From: Spirochaetales bacterium
GTDB taxonomy: Bacteria > Spirochaetota > Spirochaetia > DSM-2461
Reading direction: 5' to 3'
Assembly (NCBI GenBank): GCA_003247135.1
Contig: QKAW01000026.1
Location: forward strand, 1-64,000
DNA: 64,000 nucleotides
Under the pieces are notes generated by a model that saw only the letters and a list, made by a program, of their open reading frames with translations, ran no database searches and had not been told where the DNA came from. Within the stretch, counting starts at the first letter, position 1. Each line of letters begins with the position of its first letter. Of the stretch, positions 27,980-37,881 are shown in pieces. The translations under genes were made by a program, and so were the position numbers.

Positions 27980-29317
27980 ATGGCTAAAGAAAAAATACAC
28001 TATTTTTGCACAAATTGTGGTCACGAAGAGAGTAAATGGCAGGGGAAATGCCCTAATTGCGGAGAGTGGAACTCTTTTGCTGAACAAAAAATATCAAAAA
28101 CTTCCAAGGGTAACAAAATTAAGGCTAAAAACAGTATTTCCCTTGAAGAGATAGTTGTAGAAGAGAATTACAGATACAACACCGGTTTAAAAGAGGTAGA
28201 TCAGGTTTTAGGTGGAGGACTAATGAAAGGCTCATCAGTTCTAATTGGAGGAGAGCCTGGAATTGGAAAATCTACCCTATTGTTGCAAATAGCCAATTCA
28301 ATTAACAGCAGACACAGGGTTCTATATGTGTCAGGAGAGGAATCAGCAAGCCAGATAAAACATAGGGCAAACAGGTTAGGGATTAGAGGTGAAGGTATAC
28401 ATATTGTTGTAGATACTCACTTTGAATCTGTAATAGAGTGTATTAAGGAACAAAAACCAGAGTTAATTATTGTGGACTCTATACAAACTCTCCAAAGTGA
28501 CGAAGCAGGAAATATCCCGGGTAGTGTTAATCAGTTAAAATATTGCTGTAATGCGCTTATTCAAGAGACAAAAGAGATAAATGCATCAATATTTTTTATT
28601 GCTCATGTAACAAAGGAAGGAATAATCGCCGGACCTAAAGTTGTAGAGCACATGGTAGATACTGTATTATATTTTGATCACTCTGCATCCCAGATTAGAA
28701 TTCTGAGATCCGCCAAAAACAGATTTGGTTCTGTTGATGAAGTTGGGCTTTTCTCTATGGAAGAGAATGGTCTTATTGAGTTAAAGGATCCATCAGGTGT
28801 TTTTCTGACAAAAAGAGATAATGGACTCCCTCCAGGGATATCAATAGGTGCAATTCTTGAAGGAACAAGGGTTATTTTAACTGAAATTCAGGTTTTAACT
28901 GTTCCTGCCAAGGGTGCAACATCCCGAATTTTTAGCGATAGAGTAGATGTAAACAGAGTTTCAAGAGTAGCTGCCATTCTTGAAAAACATGGTGGTGTTA
29001 AGTTTTCTGATAGGGATATATACATAAATATAGCCGGTGGAATAAAAATTAATGAGACCGGAATAGATCTTCCATTGGCCTTAGCCCTATACTCATCCAG
29101 AATAGATATGCCAATAAAGGAAGATTTAATATCATCTGGTGAGTTATCCCTGGCCGGAGAAATAAGAGTTGTCCCTCATCTGGAAAGAAGGGTTAAAACA
29201 GCAGAGGAGATGGGGTTTAAAACATTTATACTTCCGGAAAAGGTAAAAAAAACCTCTCTTGATATAAGAGAGGTTCAAAATATTAAAGCTGCAATTAGCC
29301 AAATAGTGCAGCAATAA
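27980..29317 (+). CDS. radA: DNA repair protein RadA
   Basis: FCTNCGHEESKWQGKCPNCGEWNSF zinc finger, GGEPGIGKSTLLLQ, KNRFGS motif (SAKNRFGSVDEVG), Lon-like C-terminal domain. Start set to internal ATG at 27980. Confidence 0.95.
   Translation: MAKEKIHYFCTNCGHEESKWQGKCPNCGEWNSFAEQKISKTSKGNKIKAKNSISLEEIVVEENYRYNTGLKEVDQVLGGGLMKGSSVLIGGEPGIGKSTLLLQIANSINSRHRVLYVSGEESASQIKHRANRLGIRGEGIHIVVDTHFESVIECIKEQKPELIIVDSIQTLQSDEAGNIPGSVNQLKYCCNALIQETKEINASIFFIAHVTKEGIIAGPKVVEHMVDTVLYFDHSASQIRILRSAKNRFGSVDEVGLFSMEENGLIELKDPSGVFLTKRDNGLPPGISIGAILEGTRVILTEIQVLTVPAKGATSRIFSDRVDVNRVSRVAAILEKHGGVKFSDRDIYINIAGGIKINETGIDLPLALALYSSRIDMPIKEDLISSGELSLAGEIRVVPHLERRVKTAEEMGFKTFILPEKVKKTSLDIREVQNIKAAISQIVQQ
29244..29275 (-). 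terminator. Rho-independent terminator of the TraB-family gene, lying inside the radA 3' coding end
   Basis: Perfect 10-bp stem AACCTCTCTT(29251-29260)/AAGAGAGGTT(29266-29275) followed on the minus strand by a T-run. Confidence 0.8.
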
Positions 29318-30497
29318 ATGCTCCACCTATCCAGGTTCCTGCAACACTTCCAATAGTAGAAAGGGCTAAAACCAGAAGAATTCTTAAAACTCTGTTCTTA
29401 TACCACATTTTAATACTTGATGCACTTTCTACCAGTGTTTCAAAATCCTCTACTCTAGGCTTTCTTAATGCTGTTTCAACAATCCCGGTAACAATACCAA
29501 CACCGATTAATGGATTTAAAGAAGTTATAGGAGCGGATATAAATGCCGCAAGAATTGTTACCGGATGTCCAAGTGCTATTAAAGCACCAAGGCCTGAGAG
29601 TATTCCATTAGTCAGGAACCACTTTTTGATCATATCCAATCCTACTTCTTTCCCATTGAAAATAAATCCCAGGGTAATTAAAGCAACAATAACAATAGGG
29701 ATAATAAATGGTAGAGCTTTACTAATTACTGATTTAGGAGGAATCGATGATATTTCTGAAAGATCACCAGATTGTGAACCACTTTCAAGGGCTTCAAACC
29801 ATTTAATCATACCTGGTACATGTCCTGCACCAACAACTGAAACTACTCTCTTTTCCGGTCTTTTATATGTAGAAACAGCCAGGTACTGATCCCTTTCATC
29901 AATTAGAACCTCTTTAACTTTTGGGAGTTCTTTGGACAATTCATCCATCATCCCTTCAAGTTCATTCCTGTCTTTAAGTTCTTCAATCTCCTCGGGGCTT
30001 GCTTTTTCAGAAGAGAAAGCTGAAGAAAGCAGCACAGCCAGGACCTTGTTTTTATCCCAAAAATTACTTTTTGCCCAGGCTCTTTTCAGTGTAACCTGAA
30101 CCTCTCTATCTATAAAAGAGTAATCTATTCCCTCTGAAATCGAAGTATCGATAGCAACCTTCATATCTTCTCCAGGTTTCATACCAACAGAAGAACCCAT
30201 TCTTTTCTGAAAAGATGAGAGCATAAGGTTAGCAATTACAAGGAAACTCTTCTTTTCCTTAATAATTTTTACTATATCCATATCTTTCCAGCTCTGTTTC
30301 TGAGTCATGGACTTGTATCTTCCATTATCAATTTCAACACAAACATGATCAGGTTTTTCCCTGGTTATAATGTTTTTAACTTCATCGACACTATCCGGAG
30401 AGACATGAGCCGTTCCAATTAGACAGATCTCTCTGTCGCCAATATATACTCGGGTTACAGTATCACCCTCTTTTTTAACAATTACCTGATTACTCAT
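29295..30497 (-). CDS. TraB/PrgY family membrane protein
   Basis: ICLIGTAHVSPDSVDEVKNIITREKPDHVCVEID, VVGAGHVPGM, C-terminal TM helices. Confidence 0.88.
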   Translation of the reverse strand: MSNQVIVKKEGDTVTRVYIGDREICLIGTAHVSPDSVDEVKNIITREKPDHVCVEIDNGRYKSMTQKQSWKDMDIVKIIKEKKSFLVIANLMLSSFQKRMGSSVGMKPGEDMKVAIDTSISEGIDYSFIDREVQVTLKRAWAKSNFWDKNKVLAVLLSSAFSSEKASPEEIEELKDRNELEGMMDELSKELPKVKEVLIDERDQYLAVSTYKRPEKRVVSVVGAGHVPGMIKWFEALESGSQSGDLSEISSIPPKSVISKALPFIIPIVIVALITLGFIFNGKEVGLDMIKKWFLTNGILSGLGALIALGHPVTILAAFISAPITSLNPLIGVGIVTGIVETALRKPRVEDFETLVESASSIKMWYKNRVLRILLVLALSTIGSVAGTWIGGAFIAALFG

Positions 30498-31902
30498 TAC
30501 TAACTCCTATTTTATTAATGGCAAGCTTTGACTCAAAATCAACACCAGACTCTTTAACCTCTTCAAATAGTATTGATGATAAACTTTTTATACCCTCCCT
30601 CTCAAGTGAACAGGCTATATAAAAAGAAAGTCTCGATTTTATATACAGATCATCCATAGTCAGTGCATCATTAATAGCTGAATCACCGGCAGCTTTTGGA
30701 TTTAATAAGTAACTATAAACCTCTTTCATTTTACTGTTTTTTTCAAATTTGACAAGATTTTCTAAAATTTTATTAGCATCTGCCCCTCTTCCTCCTTCAA
30801 TTAATGAATTTACAAGAAAAATTGGTAACATTGGATCGAAATCACTTTTACTCTTGTATAAGCATATAAGATAATCCAGGGACAGTTCTTTTCTGCCTAA
30901 TGCATAATTCATAACACTGATATCTTTATAAGCCGGGGTGTAATTGGGATTAATTTTAAGAGCTGTATTATAATGGAACAGGGATTCTTTAAATTTATTC
31001 TCTTGATAGTAAATTCTTCCCAGAAAAACATTTGTAAAGAAGTGGTCTGGATCAATAGAGTAAGCCTTTACAAAATCTTCCAGTGCAAGCTCCTGGGACT
31101 TTGAGTAATAGTATAATTTTCCTCTATCGTAATAATTCCAGCTATTACCAGAATCCAATTTTATTGCTTTTGTTAACGCCTTAATTGCATTCAAATTGTC
31201 TCCAAGCTTTTTATAAACACCTGCAAGTTTTGAATAATAATCACCATCCTCAACTTCTCCAGCTAGTAGATAGGAGTTAAGAGAAGCTTTATAAAAACCT
31301 GTAACAACCCTTTCTTCCTTTTCAGATAAGACTTTTTTTGTTTTTAAATTAAGTTTTTCAACTCGTTTTAGACCAAGATCCCCTAATAATATATGAGCTT
31401 TAGAATCTTTATTATCAATTTTAAGGACTCTTTTCAGGTAGATCTCTGCAGAATCCAAATCCCCACTTTTTAAATTCTCTTCCGCTATACGGTTTAAGGC
31501 AAAAATATTGTCTGGATCAATGTTTTCTATTTTTTTTAGTATAGACATGTACTCAGATTTGGTTGCCATTTTTATAATAACAAGAAGTTTTAACAGTTCT
31601 GGGTTATTATATAGATTCGTTAATGGAATTAGCATTTTTTCAGCATTGCTATAATTCCCGATTTTTATATAGAGTCTGCAGAGGATCTCATTATTTGATA
31701 AATCACCCTCTGGAGTTATCTGAATAATCTTATCTATTAGAATCTCTGGTGAATTGATGTACTTTTCTATAAGCTGATCAATTATGCTTTCTTTCTCTTC
31801 CGGAATACTTTCTTTTACTTCCTCTTTGTTATCTACTATTGTTGTACATCCGAAAAAAAAAAGAATAGAAAGTAGACCCAGAGCTATATATCTTGATATC
31901 AT
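30490..31902 (-). CDS. TPR-repeat lipoprotein
   Basis: Lipobox FFGC; multiple TPR units (AIKLDSGNSWNYYDRGKLYYYSKSQELALEDFVKAYSIDPD). Confidence 0.8.
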   Translation of the reverse strand: MISRYIALGLLSILFFFGCTTIVDNKEEVKESIPEEKESIIDQLIEKYINSPEILIDKIIQITPEGDLSNNEILCRLYIKIGNYSNAEKMLIPLTNLYNNPELLKLLVIIKMATKSEYMSILKKIENIDPDNIFALNRIAEENLKSGDLDSAEIYLKRVLKIDNKDSKAHILLGDLGLKRVEKLNLKTKKVLSEKEERVVTGFYKASLNSYLLAGEVEDGDYYSKLAGVYKKLGDNLNAIKALTKAIKLDSGNSWNYYDRGKLYYYSKSQELALEDFVKAYSIDPDHFFTNVFLGRIYYQENKFKESLFHYNTALKINPNYTPAYKDISVMNYALGRKELSLDYLICLYKSKSDFDPMLPIFLVNSLIEGGRGADANKILENLVKFEKNSKMKEVYSYLLNPKAAGDSAINDALTMDDLYIKSRLSFYIACSLEREGIKSLSSILFEEVKESGVDFESKLAINKIGVSNE

Positions 31903-31935
31903 ATAGTAATTTTCGGTTAATAAGGAAAACTCTGT

Positions 31936-33762
31936 ATGAAAATATTTAAAGTATCAACATTATTTAGCATTATTTATCTTGGAGTTATTTTTTCCTTCTT
32001 TTATAACTTTTTCACAAACGATGAAACTAAGGTGTACAATTTAAACGGTTTGGTTATGACAGAGGTTTCTTCAATTGAATATCCCTTGATTCCAAAAAGA
32101 ATAAGATCCTTCGAACTCAAATATAAAGGTATAGATTTTGAAATCTCCTCAAAAACTCCAATAAAAATTGTAAGCGATGATAATATAAAACGAAGCTCAA
32201 AAGTTATTAGTGTAGGTTTTTCCGGTAATAATGTTGAGTTGAAACTGGAAAACAGTATAGACCTGGTTTTTAGGGTTGATAATTATGGAGATAGACTTAC
32301 AGTTATTAGTAACATCCCAAAGGTATTCCCAACAATAAAAGAGATAGTTTTCAACTTTCACTTAACTCCAGGATATCAACTTGAGGAAGGAGATTTATCA
32401 TATAAAATTTCTAACAGTGTTGAAGAGTTTCATCTTAAATTAAATGATAAATACTATATAAAAAATAGTTCAAACAGCAGAGAGATACATGTTGTTGCCC
32501 AAGAGGATAAAGTATCAACCTTGACATTCAGTCCTTTAAGTGCAAGCGATCTTCCTCTCGCTGAACAGTGGTATACAAGAAACAGGGTAGAATATAATCA
32601 GTCAGTGGATAGTTCAATTAGTACATATCTGGATAATACTGAACTAAAAATAAATCAAATATATAATAGAATTTCTTTTAACACGGATACAGAAGAGTGG
32701 AGAAATATTCCAAAACTTTCTGATATTAGTGAAAATGCTATAATTGTCTACCTTGCAGCTGCAATGAAAAATGGCAGATATAGTGAAAATATACTAAAGA
32801 TTAAAGAGATTAAACGAAGATATCCTAATATATTTACCTACGCATCAACACCTTTTACAGGAAATATTGTTTTAAATGGAAAATCCGGTGAAATTAAAGA
32901 GACAGAGAGAATAAATGAGATTAATCAGCTAATAATAAATTCTGATAAATCTCTTTCCAGCACATGGATTCCTGAATACTATTTTGATGGAGAATCAATA
33001 AATATTTCCAGTCTTGAAAATTTTATCAACAACATGGATAAGAAAAACCAGAACCTTGAATCTTTAATTATTAGTTTGCAGAATCTTGTAAAGATACTTG
33101 AAAAAGGAACAACTATAAGTAGAACTACAGACAGTTTAAAAGAGATAACTGACTTAATTCTACAAAAAATTAAATGGGACAAAACAGGTCTCTATCTGGT
33201 GGATAATTCTTTAGTTACACAACAGGAACTTAACTATAAAGCCGGAAAACTTTTAATAGATGCATCACAATATGCAACAAGTGAATACTCAAAACCTGTT
33301 GGTGAAGGATTAATACAGACATTTTTAAGTAATAGCAACCAAAATGGAGAGATAAGCGAATTATATAATATAGAGTCTGGAGAATTCTCGGATAAGAAAC
33401 TACGGCCGGAAAATTTATACTTACTACTTTCGGATAACCCATACATTCCACACTATTTCCAAAGTATGGGGATAAAAATATGGACAATATCAGACTCTAT
33501 TGTTGTAAGCAAAAGCAAGAAAGATATAAGAATTACTATTACATATCCTGTAGATTCTGATTCAGAAGTAAATTCTCACTTTCTAACAATATCAGGTATT
33601 CCTGCATATTCAAACCTGTATTTTAAAGGGAAGTTGTGGAGACCAGATATCAATTTTGAAAGATGGGGTGTTGGCTATTATTACGATGATTTGGCAAAGA
33701 TACTATTCTTTGAACCAAATCATACTAAACCTAGAGAGGAAATTGTAATTACTTATGAATAG
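31936..33762 (+). CDS. Hypothetical protein, membrane-anchored, 608 aa
   Basis: Long ORF with N-terminal TM; no family recognised. Confidence 0.65.
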   Translation: MKIFKVSTLFSIIYLGVIFSFFYNFFTNDETKVYNLNGLVMTEVSSIEYPLIPKRIRSFELKYKGIDFEISSKTPIKIVSDDNIKRSSKVISVGFSGNNVELKLENSIDLVFRVDNYGDRLTVISNIPKVFPTIKEIVFNFHLTPGYQLEEGDLSYKISNSVEEFHLKLNDKYYIKNSSNSREIHVVAQEDKVSTLTFSPLSASDLPLAEQWYTRNRVEYNQSVDSSISTYLDNTELKINQIYNRISFNTDTEEWRNIPKLSDISENAIIVYLAAAMKNGRYSENILKIKEIKRRYPNIFTYASTPFTGNIVLNGKSGEIKETERINEINQLIINSDKSLSSTWIPEYYFDGESINISSLENFINNMDKKNQNLESLIISLQNLVKILEKGTTISRTTDSLKEITDLILQKIKWDKTGLYLVDNSLVTQQELNYKAGKLLIDASQYATSEYSKPVGEGLIQTFLSNSNQNGEISELYNIESGEFSDKKLRPENLYLLLSDNPYIPHYFQSMGIKIWTISDSIVVSKSKKDIRITITYPVDSDSEVNSHFLTISGIPAYSNLYFKGKLWRPDINFERWGVGYYYDDLAKILFFEPNHTKPREEIVITYE

Positions 33763-34922
33763 AGACACTGTCTGTTTAAAAGTATTTTTTTTACAACCTC
33801 ACCTGAAATATCCTGATTTTCACCTAAAAAAGAGTCTCTTTTGATAAAAATATTACCAATAGCTTCTGCAGCTTCTTCAGGATCTATTTTATAATCAACA
33901 AAACGTCCCGAGATACCTACAGATTGAAAAAACAGTGATGTTCTTGTAATTGCTTCATCTATTACAACATTACTGTCTCCCATTGTTATTCCCCAAACAT
34001 TTCGAGCATAAGCCAGTAATTTTTTCTGTTTACTTTTACGTTGAAGACTTAATAACCCTGGTAAAACAATGGCAAGACTCTGTGCATGGTCAACACCATA
34101 CATAGCAGTTATTTCATGACCGATCTTGTGGGTTGCCCAATCCTGATCTACTCCCAAACCAATAAAACCATTATTACCAAAAAGTGCCGCAAACATTAAA
34201 TTTGCTCTGCTGTCATAATCATTAGGTTCTCTCATAACTTTATCTGCAAGCTCTATTAAAGTTGTTAAAAGACTTTCTGACCACCTATCTTGAACCGCAG
34301 TATTAAGATCTGTTGTTAAATATTGCTCTAATACATGAACATAGGTATCTACTACCCCGTTTGCAACCTGTTTTAAAGGAAGAGAGTAAGTAGTTTCAGG
34401 ATCCAGAATTGAGAAAACAGGGTATAAAAGAGGATTGTTTATTGGTAGTTTTTCATGGGTTTCCAGATTTGAAATTACAGCTTTACAGTTCATCTCACTA
34501 CTTGTTGCAGGTAGAGTTAGTACTGTTCCAAAATCAATAACCTTCTCAATAATACCTTTCTTTACAATTAGTTCCCAGTAGTCATTAGATTCTACAGCTC
34601 CAGCCGCTGCAATAAATTTAACAGCATCCAGAACGGATCCTCCACCGACTGCCAGAATAAAATCTATATTCTCTTTTTTTACCAATTCAACAGCTTTTAT
34701 ACAAGTAGAGTATGAAGGATTACACTCTATGCCGGAAAATTCAAATACGGTCTTCCCTTTTGTGCTGTTAATAACCTGATCATATACACCATTCTTTTTT
34801 ATGGATCCACCGCCATAAACAATAAGAATTCTTCTCTCATCTGGTAGTAATTCCTCCAGACTCTTAATTGTATCTTTACCAAAAACAATTTTTGTTGGAT
34901 TATAATGAGTAAAATTTTTCAT
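33753..34922 (-). CDS. Iron-containing alcohol dehydrogenase
   Basis: NPTKIVFGKDTI, AVGGGSVLDAVKFIA, TLPATSSEMN, AMYGVDHAQSLAIVLPGLL metal-binding motif. Confidence 0.92.
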   Translation of the reverse strand: MKNFTHYNPTKIVFGKDTIKSLEELLPDERRILIVYGGGSIKKNGVYDQVINSTKGKTVFEFSGIECNPSYSTCIKAVELVKKENIDFILAVGGGSVLDAVKFIAAAGAVESNDYWELIVKKGIIEKVIDFGTVLTLPATSSEMNCKAVISNLETHEKLPINNPLLYPVFSILDPETTYSLPLKQVANGVVDTYVHVLEQYLTTDLNTAVQDRWSESLLTTLIELADKVMREPNDYDSRANLMFAALFGNNGFIGLGVDQDWATHKIGHEITAMYGVDHAQSLAIVLPGLLSLQRKSKQKKLLAYARNVWGITMGDSNVVIDEAITRTSLFFQSVGISGRFVDYKIDPEEAAEAIGNIFIKRDSFLGENQDISGEVVKKILLNRQCLYS

Positions 34923-34994
34923 TTTTTAATTTTATCAGTTTATTAGAATTTATTAAATCAATAATTATAGATTCAATAAATAAAAGGGAAATTA

Positions 34995-36152
34995 GTGCCA
35001 ATAATTATATACATATCAGGGTTTAGACAACACGCCGGTAAAACATTTACCAGTTTAGGAATTATTTCCCGTTTACTGGAAATCTATAACCCTGAAGATA
35101 TTGGATATATAAAACCTGTTGGCCAGGAACTTTTTATACTAGAAGATGGCAGCAAGATAGACAGAGATGCTATGATTATTAAGGATTTCATCCTTCCTAC
35201 CCTAAATGAAAAGGTAGTATCACCTGTTCGATTAGGTACCGGAGTTACAAAAAGTTTTTTAAGCTCTGAAGATAAAAAATCAAAAATAACCGAATACCAC
35301 AACTCTCTTGATGAAGCTATAAAAACCTTAAGCAGCAAAAAAATTATCATTGCCGAAGGCACTGGACATCCCGGGGTTGGAGGAATAATAAATCTTTCAA
35401 ACTGCGATGTAAGTAAAAAACTGAACGCAGATGTTATTTATTTAGCCGGTGGGGGAATTGGAAAAACCCTGGACATGTTGGAAGTAGACCTAACATATTT
35501 CAAATTTAAAGGTGTTAAAGTAAAAGGGATTATATTTAATAAACTTATTCCGGAAAAAATTGATGAGATGAAAAAATACATAACTGAGGATTATATTACA
35601 GAAAAATTCAGCTTTGATGGGTCAAAAATAAATATTCTTGGCTGGATGCCGGAAATAATTGGTTTAAACAAACCATCAATGAGGCTAATAAAAGAGAGTT
35701 TTCTCGATGCAGTTATTGCAGGAGACCCAAAGGAACCTGAATGGAGCAGACCATGTACAGGTGTAACAATAGTATCCCAGTCCCATAGAAATTTCATACC
35801 AAGTGAGAATATTGACCCGGGTAATATAATTATTCTATCATCCTACTCAATACGTCGATTAAAAAAGATTCTACACTACAACAGAACTTTAAGCAGTGAT
35901 AGAAAACTCTCTGGAATTATCTTTACTTGTACAAAAACCGGTGAAGATATTCGGAAAAGTAAAAGAATGGTTATTGAGAACAAGGTTCCTGCAATTTATG
36001 TTCTAGAGGATACATCATCAGCAGACGAAAAACTCTATAACTGTATAAAAAACACGAAATTACAATCCTGGGACAAGGAAAAAAACAGTTTAATAATTAA
36101 CGCATTTAAAAACAATTTCGATCTTGAAAAGTTTAAAGCCTGTTTCTTATAG
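34995..36152 (+). CDS. BioD-like/phosphotransacetylase-N-terminal-like P-loop protein
   Basis: ISGFRQHAGKTFTSLGI P-loop, IIAEGTGHPGVGGIINLSN, IKGIIFNKL-like segment (VKGIIFNKLIPEK), DRTGG-like C-terminal region. Confidence 0.65.
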   Translation: MPIIIYISGFRQHAGKTFTSLGIISRLLEIYNPEDIGYIKPVGQELFILEDGSKIDRDAMIIKDFILPTLNEKVVSPVRLGTGVTKSFLSSEDKKSKITEYHNSLDEAIKTLSSKKIIIAEGTGHPGVGGIINLSNCDVSKKLNADVIYLAGGGIGKTLDMLEVDLTYFKFKGVKVKGIIFNKLIPEKIDEMKKYITEDYITEKFSFDGSKINILGWMPEIIGLNKPSMRLIKESFLDAVIAGDPKEPEWSRPCTGVTIVSQSHRNFIPSENIDPGNIIILSSYSIRRLKKILHYNRTLSSDRKLSGIIFTCTKTGEDIRKSKRMVIENKVPAIYVLEDTSSADEKLYNCIKNTKLQSWDKEKNSLIINAFKNNFDLEKFKACFL

Positions 36153-36248
36153 TATACAAAATTACAAATTCATTACAAAGAAAAAAAAATGTTGATACTG
36201 TAAATCCTTATTGATATCTTATCTATATATAAAAATAGAGGAGGTATC

Positions 36249-37187
36249 ATGATAGAAATTAAAGATCTTAAAAAAAATTATGGCACGACAGAAGCTGTAA
36301 AAGGGATCAACTTAACTATCAATTCAGGTCAGATAATAGGTCTTTTAGGGCCTAATGGTGCTGGAAAAAGTTCAACCTTAAGAATATTAACCGGTTATCT
36401 CAAACCAACGTCTGGAACAATTATTGTTCAAGATCTGGATGTTCAGGAAAATGAGCTTGAAATTAAAAAAAAGATCGGGTATCTACCTGAATCTGCACCT
36501 TTATACTCTGACATGCTTGTTTTTGATTATCTTATTTATATTGCCGAATTAAGGGAAATACCAAAAGAAAATATTACAAATAGGCTAAAAGAACTCTCTT
36601 TACTTTGTGGAATTAATAATGTTATGCACAAAAGCATTAACTCCCTATCTAAAGGGTATAAACAGAGGGTTGGTTTGGCGCAGGCAATGATGAGCGATCC
36701 GGAAATTCTAGTTCTGGATGAACCAACAACCGGTCTGGATCCTAATCAGATAGTAGAGATTAGAAATATTATAAAAGAGATCGGAAAAAAGAAAACTGTT
36801 ATATTTTCCACCCACATATTAAGCGAAGCAGAAGCTACTTGTGACAGAATAGTAATTATAAACAATGGGAATGTAGTAGCTGATGGTACTCCTGAAGAGT
36901 TGAAAAAAGTAATGGCGGGTGATGTAAAAATCAGACTTACTGTAAAAAATGCAGATGAAGAGACTCTTGATGGGTTTTTCAAAAACTTTCCCAATATTGA
37001 TTCCTACACAATAGAACCTGAATCCGATCTATTTAATGTAACAATATACTCTGTTGAAGATGTCAGAGAAACTATTTATCTGGAAATAAAAAAGAGGGAG
37101 TGGATCCTGATTAATTTTTCACTGGAAGTAAAATCTTTGGAAAACATCTTTAGAAAACTAACCAAGGAGCAAGATAATGAAAATTAA
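36249..37187 (+). CDS. ABC transporter ATP-binding protein (GldA-like)
   Basis: GLLGPNGAGKSSTLRILTG, LSKGYKQRVGLAQAMM, ILVLDEPTTGLDP. Confidence 0.95.
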   Translation: MIEIKDLKKNYGTTEAVKGINLTINSGQIIGLLGPNGAGKSSTLRILTGYLKPTSGTIIVQDLDVQENELEIKKKIGYLPESAPLYSDMLVFDYLIYIAELREIPKENITNRLKELSLLCGINNVMHKSINSLSKGYKQRVGLAQAMMSDPEILVLDEPTTGLDPNQIVEIRNIIKEIGKKKTVIFSTHILSEAEATCDRIVIINNGNVVADGTPEELKKVMAGDVKIRLTVKNADEETLDGFFKNFPNIDSYTIEPESDLFNVTIYSVEDVRETIYLEIKKREWILINFSLEVKSLENIFRKLTKEQDNEN

Positions 37188-37881
37188 TTCTATTATTAGT
37201 ATTGGTAAAAAGGAGTTTAAATCCTATTTTGTATCTCCAGTTGGATTTATTGTCATAGGAATCTATCTTGTTATATCTGGATGGTTTCTATTTTCAACTC
37301 TTTTTTTATCAAAATCAGTTACTCTTAGAGACTTTTTCTCCCTTATGCCATATATAATGTCATTTATTATACCAGCTTTAACCATGAAAAGTTTTGCAGA
37401 GGAGTATAAAACAGGATCCTATGAGATGCTGGGGACTCTGCCAATAACGACTATGGAAATTGCACTTGGAAAGATGGTGGCAACATGGCTTTTTGTTCTG
37501 GTAATGTTAATTCCAACTCTATCTTACCCAATAGCTCTATCTACTCTGGGAGATCTGGATTCGGGACTTGTTTTTAGCGGTTATATAGGTGCCCTTTTAT
37601 TAACAGGTGCTTTTACTGCAGTTGGAACATTAGCTTCGACACTAACAAAAAACCAGATTGTTGCTTTTCTAATAGGAGCTGCTATCTGTTTTTTTATTAC
37701 AATAATTGATGGAATGGTAATTCTTTTACCCAAAATGATTGCAAGTGTAATCCAATATATCTCTGTAGGATATCACTTTACCAACATATCAAAGGGAATC
37801 TTGGATTCAAGAGATATAATTTACTTTCTATCTATAATTTTTCTATCAATCATGGCTACAGGAAGGAGGGTTAATAAATAA
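37177..37881 (+). CDS. ABC-2 type permease (GldF-like)
   Basis: KKEFKSYFVSPVGFIVIGIYLVISGWF, six TM helices, SFAEEYKTGSYEMLGTLPITTMEIALGK. Confidence 0.88.
   Translation: MKINSIISIGKKEFKSYFVSPVGFIVIGIYLVISGWFLFSTLFLSKSVTLRDFFSLMPYIMSFIIPALTMKSFAEEYKTGSYEMLGTLPITTMEIALGKMVATWLFVLVMLIPTLSYPIALSTLGDLDSGLVFSGYIGALLLTGAFTAVGTLASTLTKNQIVAFLIGAAICFFITIIDGMVILLPKMIASVIQYISVGYHFTNISKGILDSRDIIYFLSIIFLSIMATGRRVNK

Noticed and set aside
33230-33487. Overlapping minus-strand ORFs 33230-33487 and 33234-33446
   Set aside because: Antisense to the 608-aa ORF in two frames, no RBS or domain support.
36282-36296. TGGCACGACAGAAGC resembling a sigma-54 -24/-12 element
   Set aside because: Inside the ABC ATPase coding sequence just after its start and lacking the TT of TTGC; chance match.
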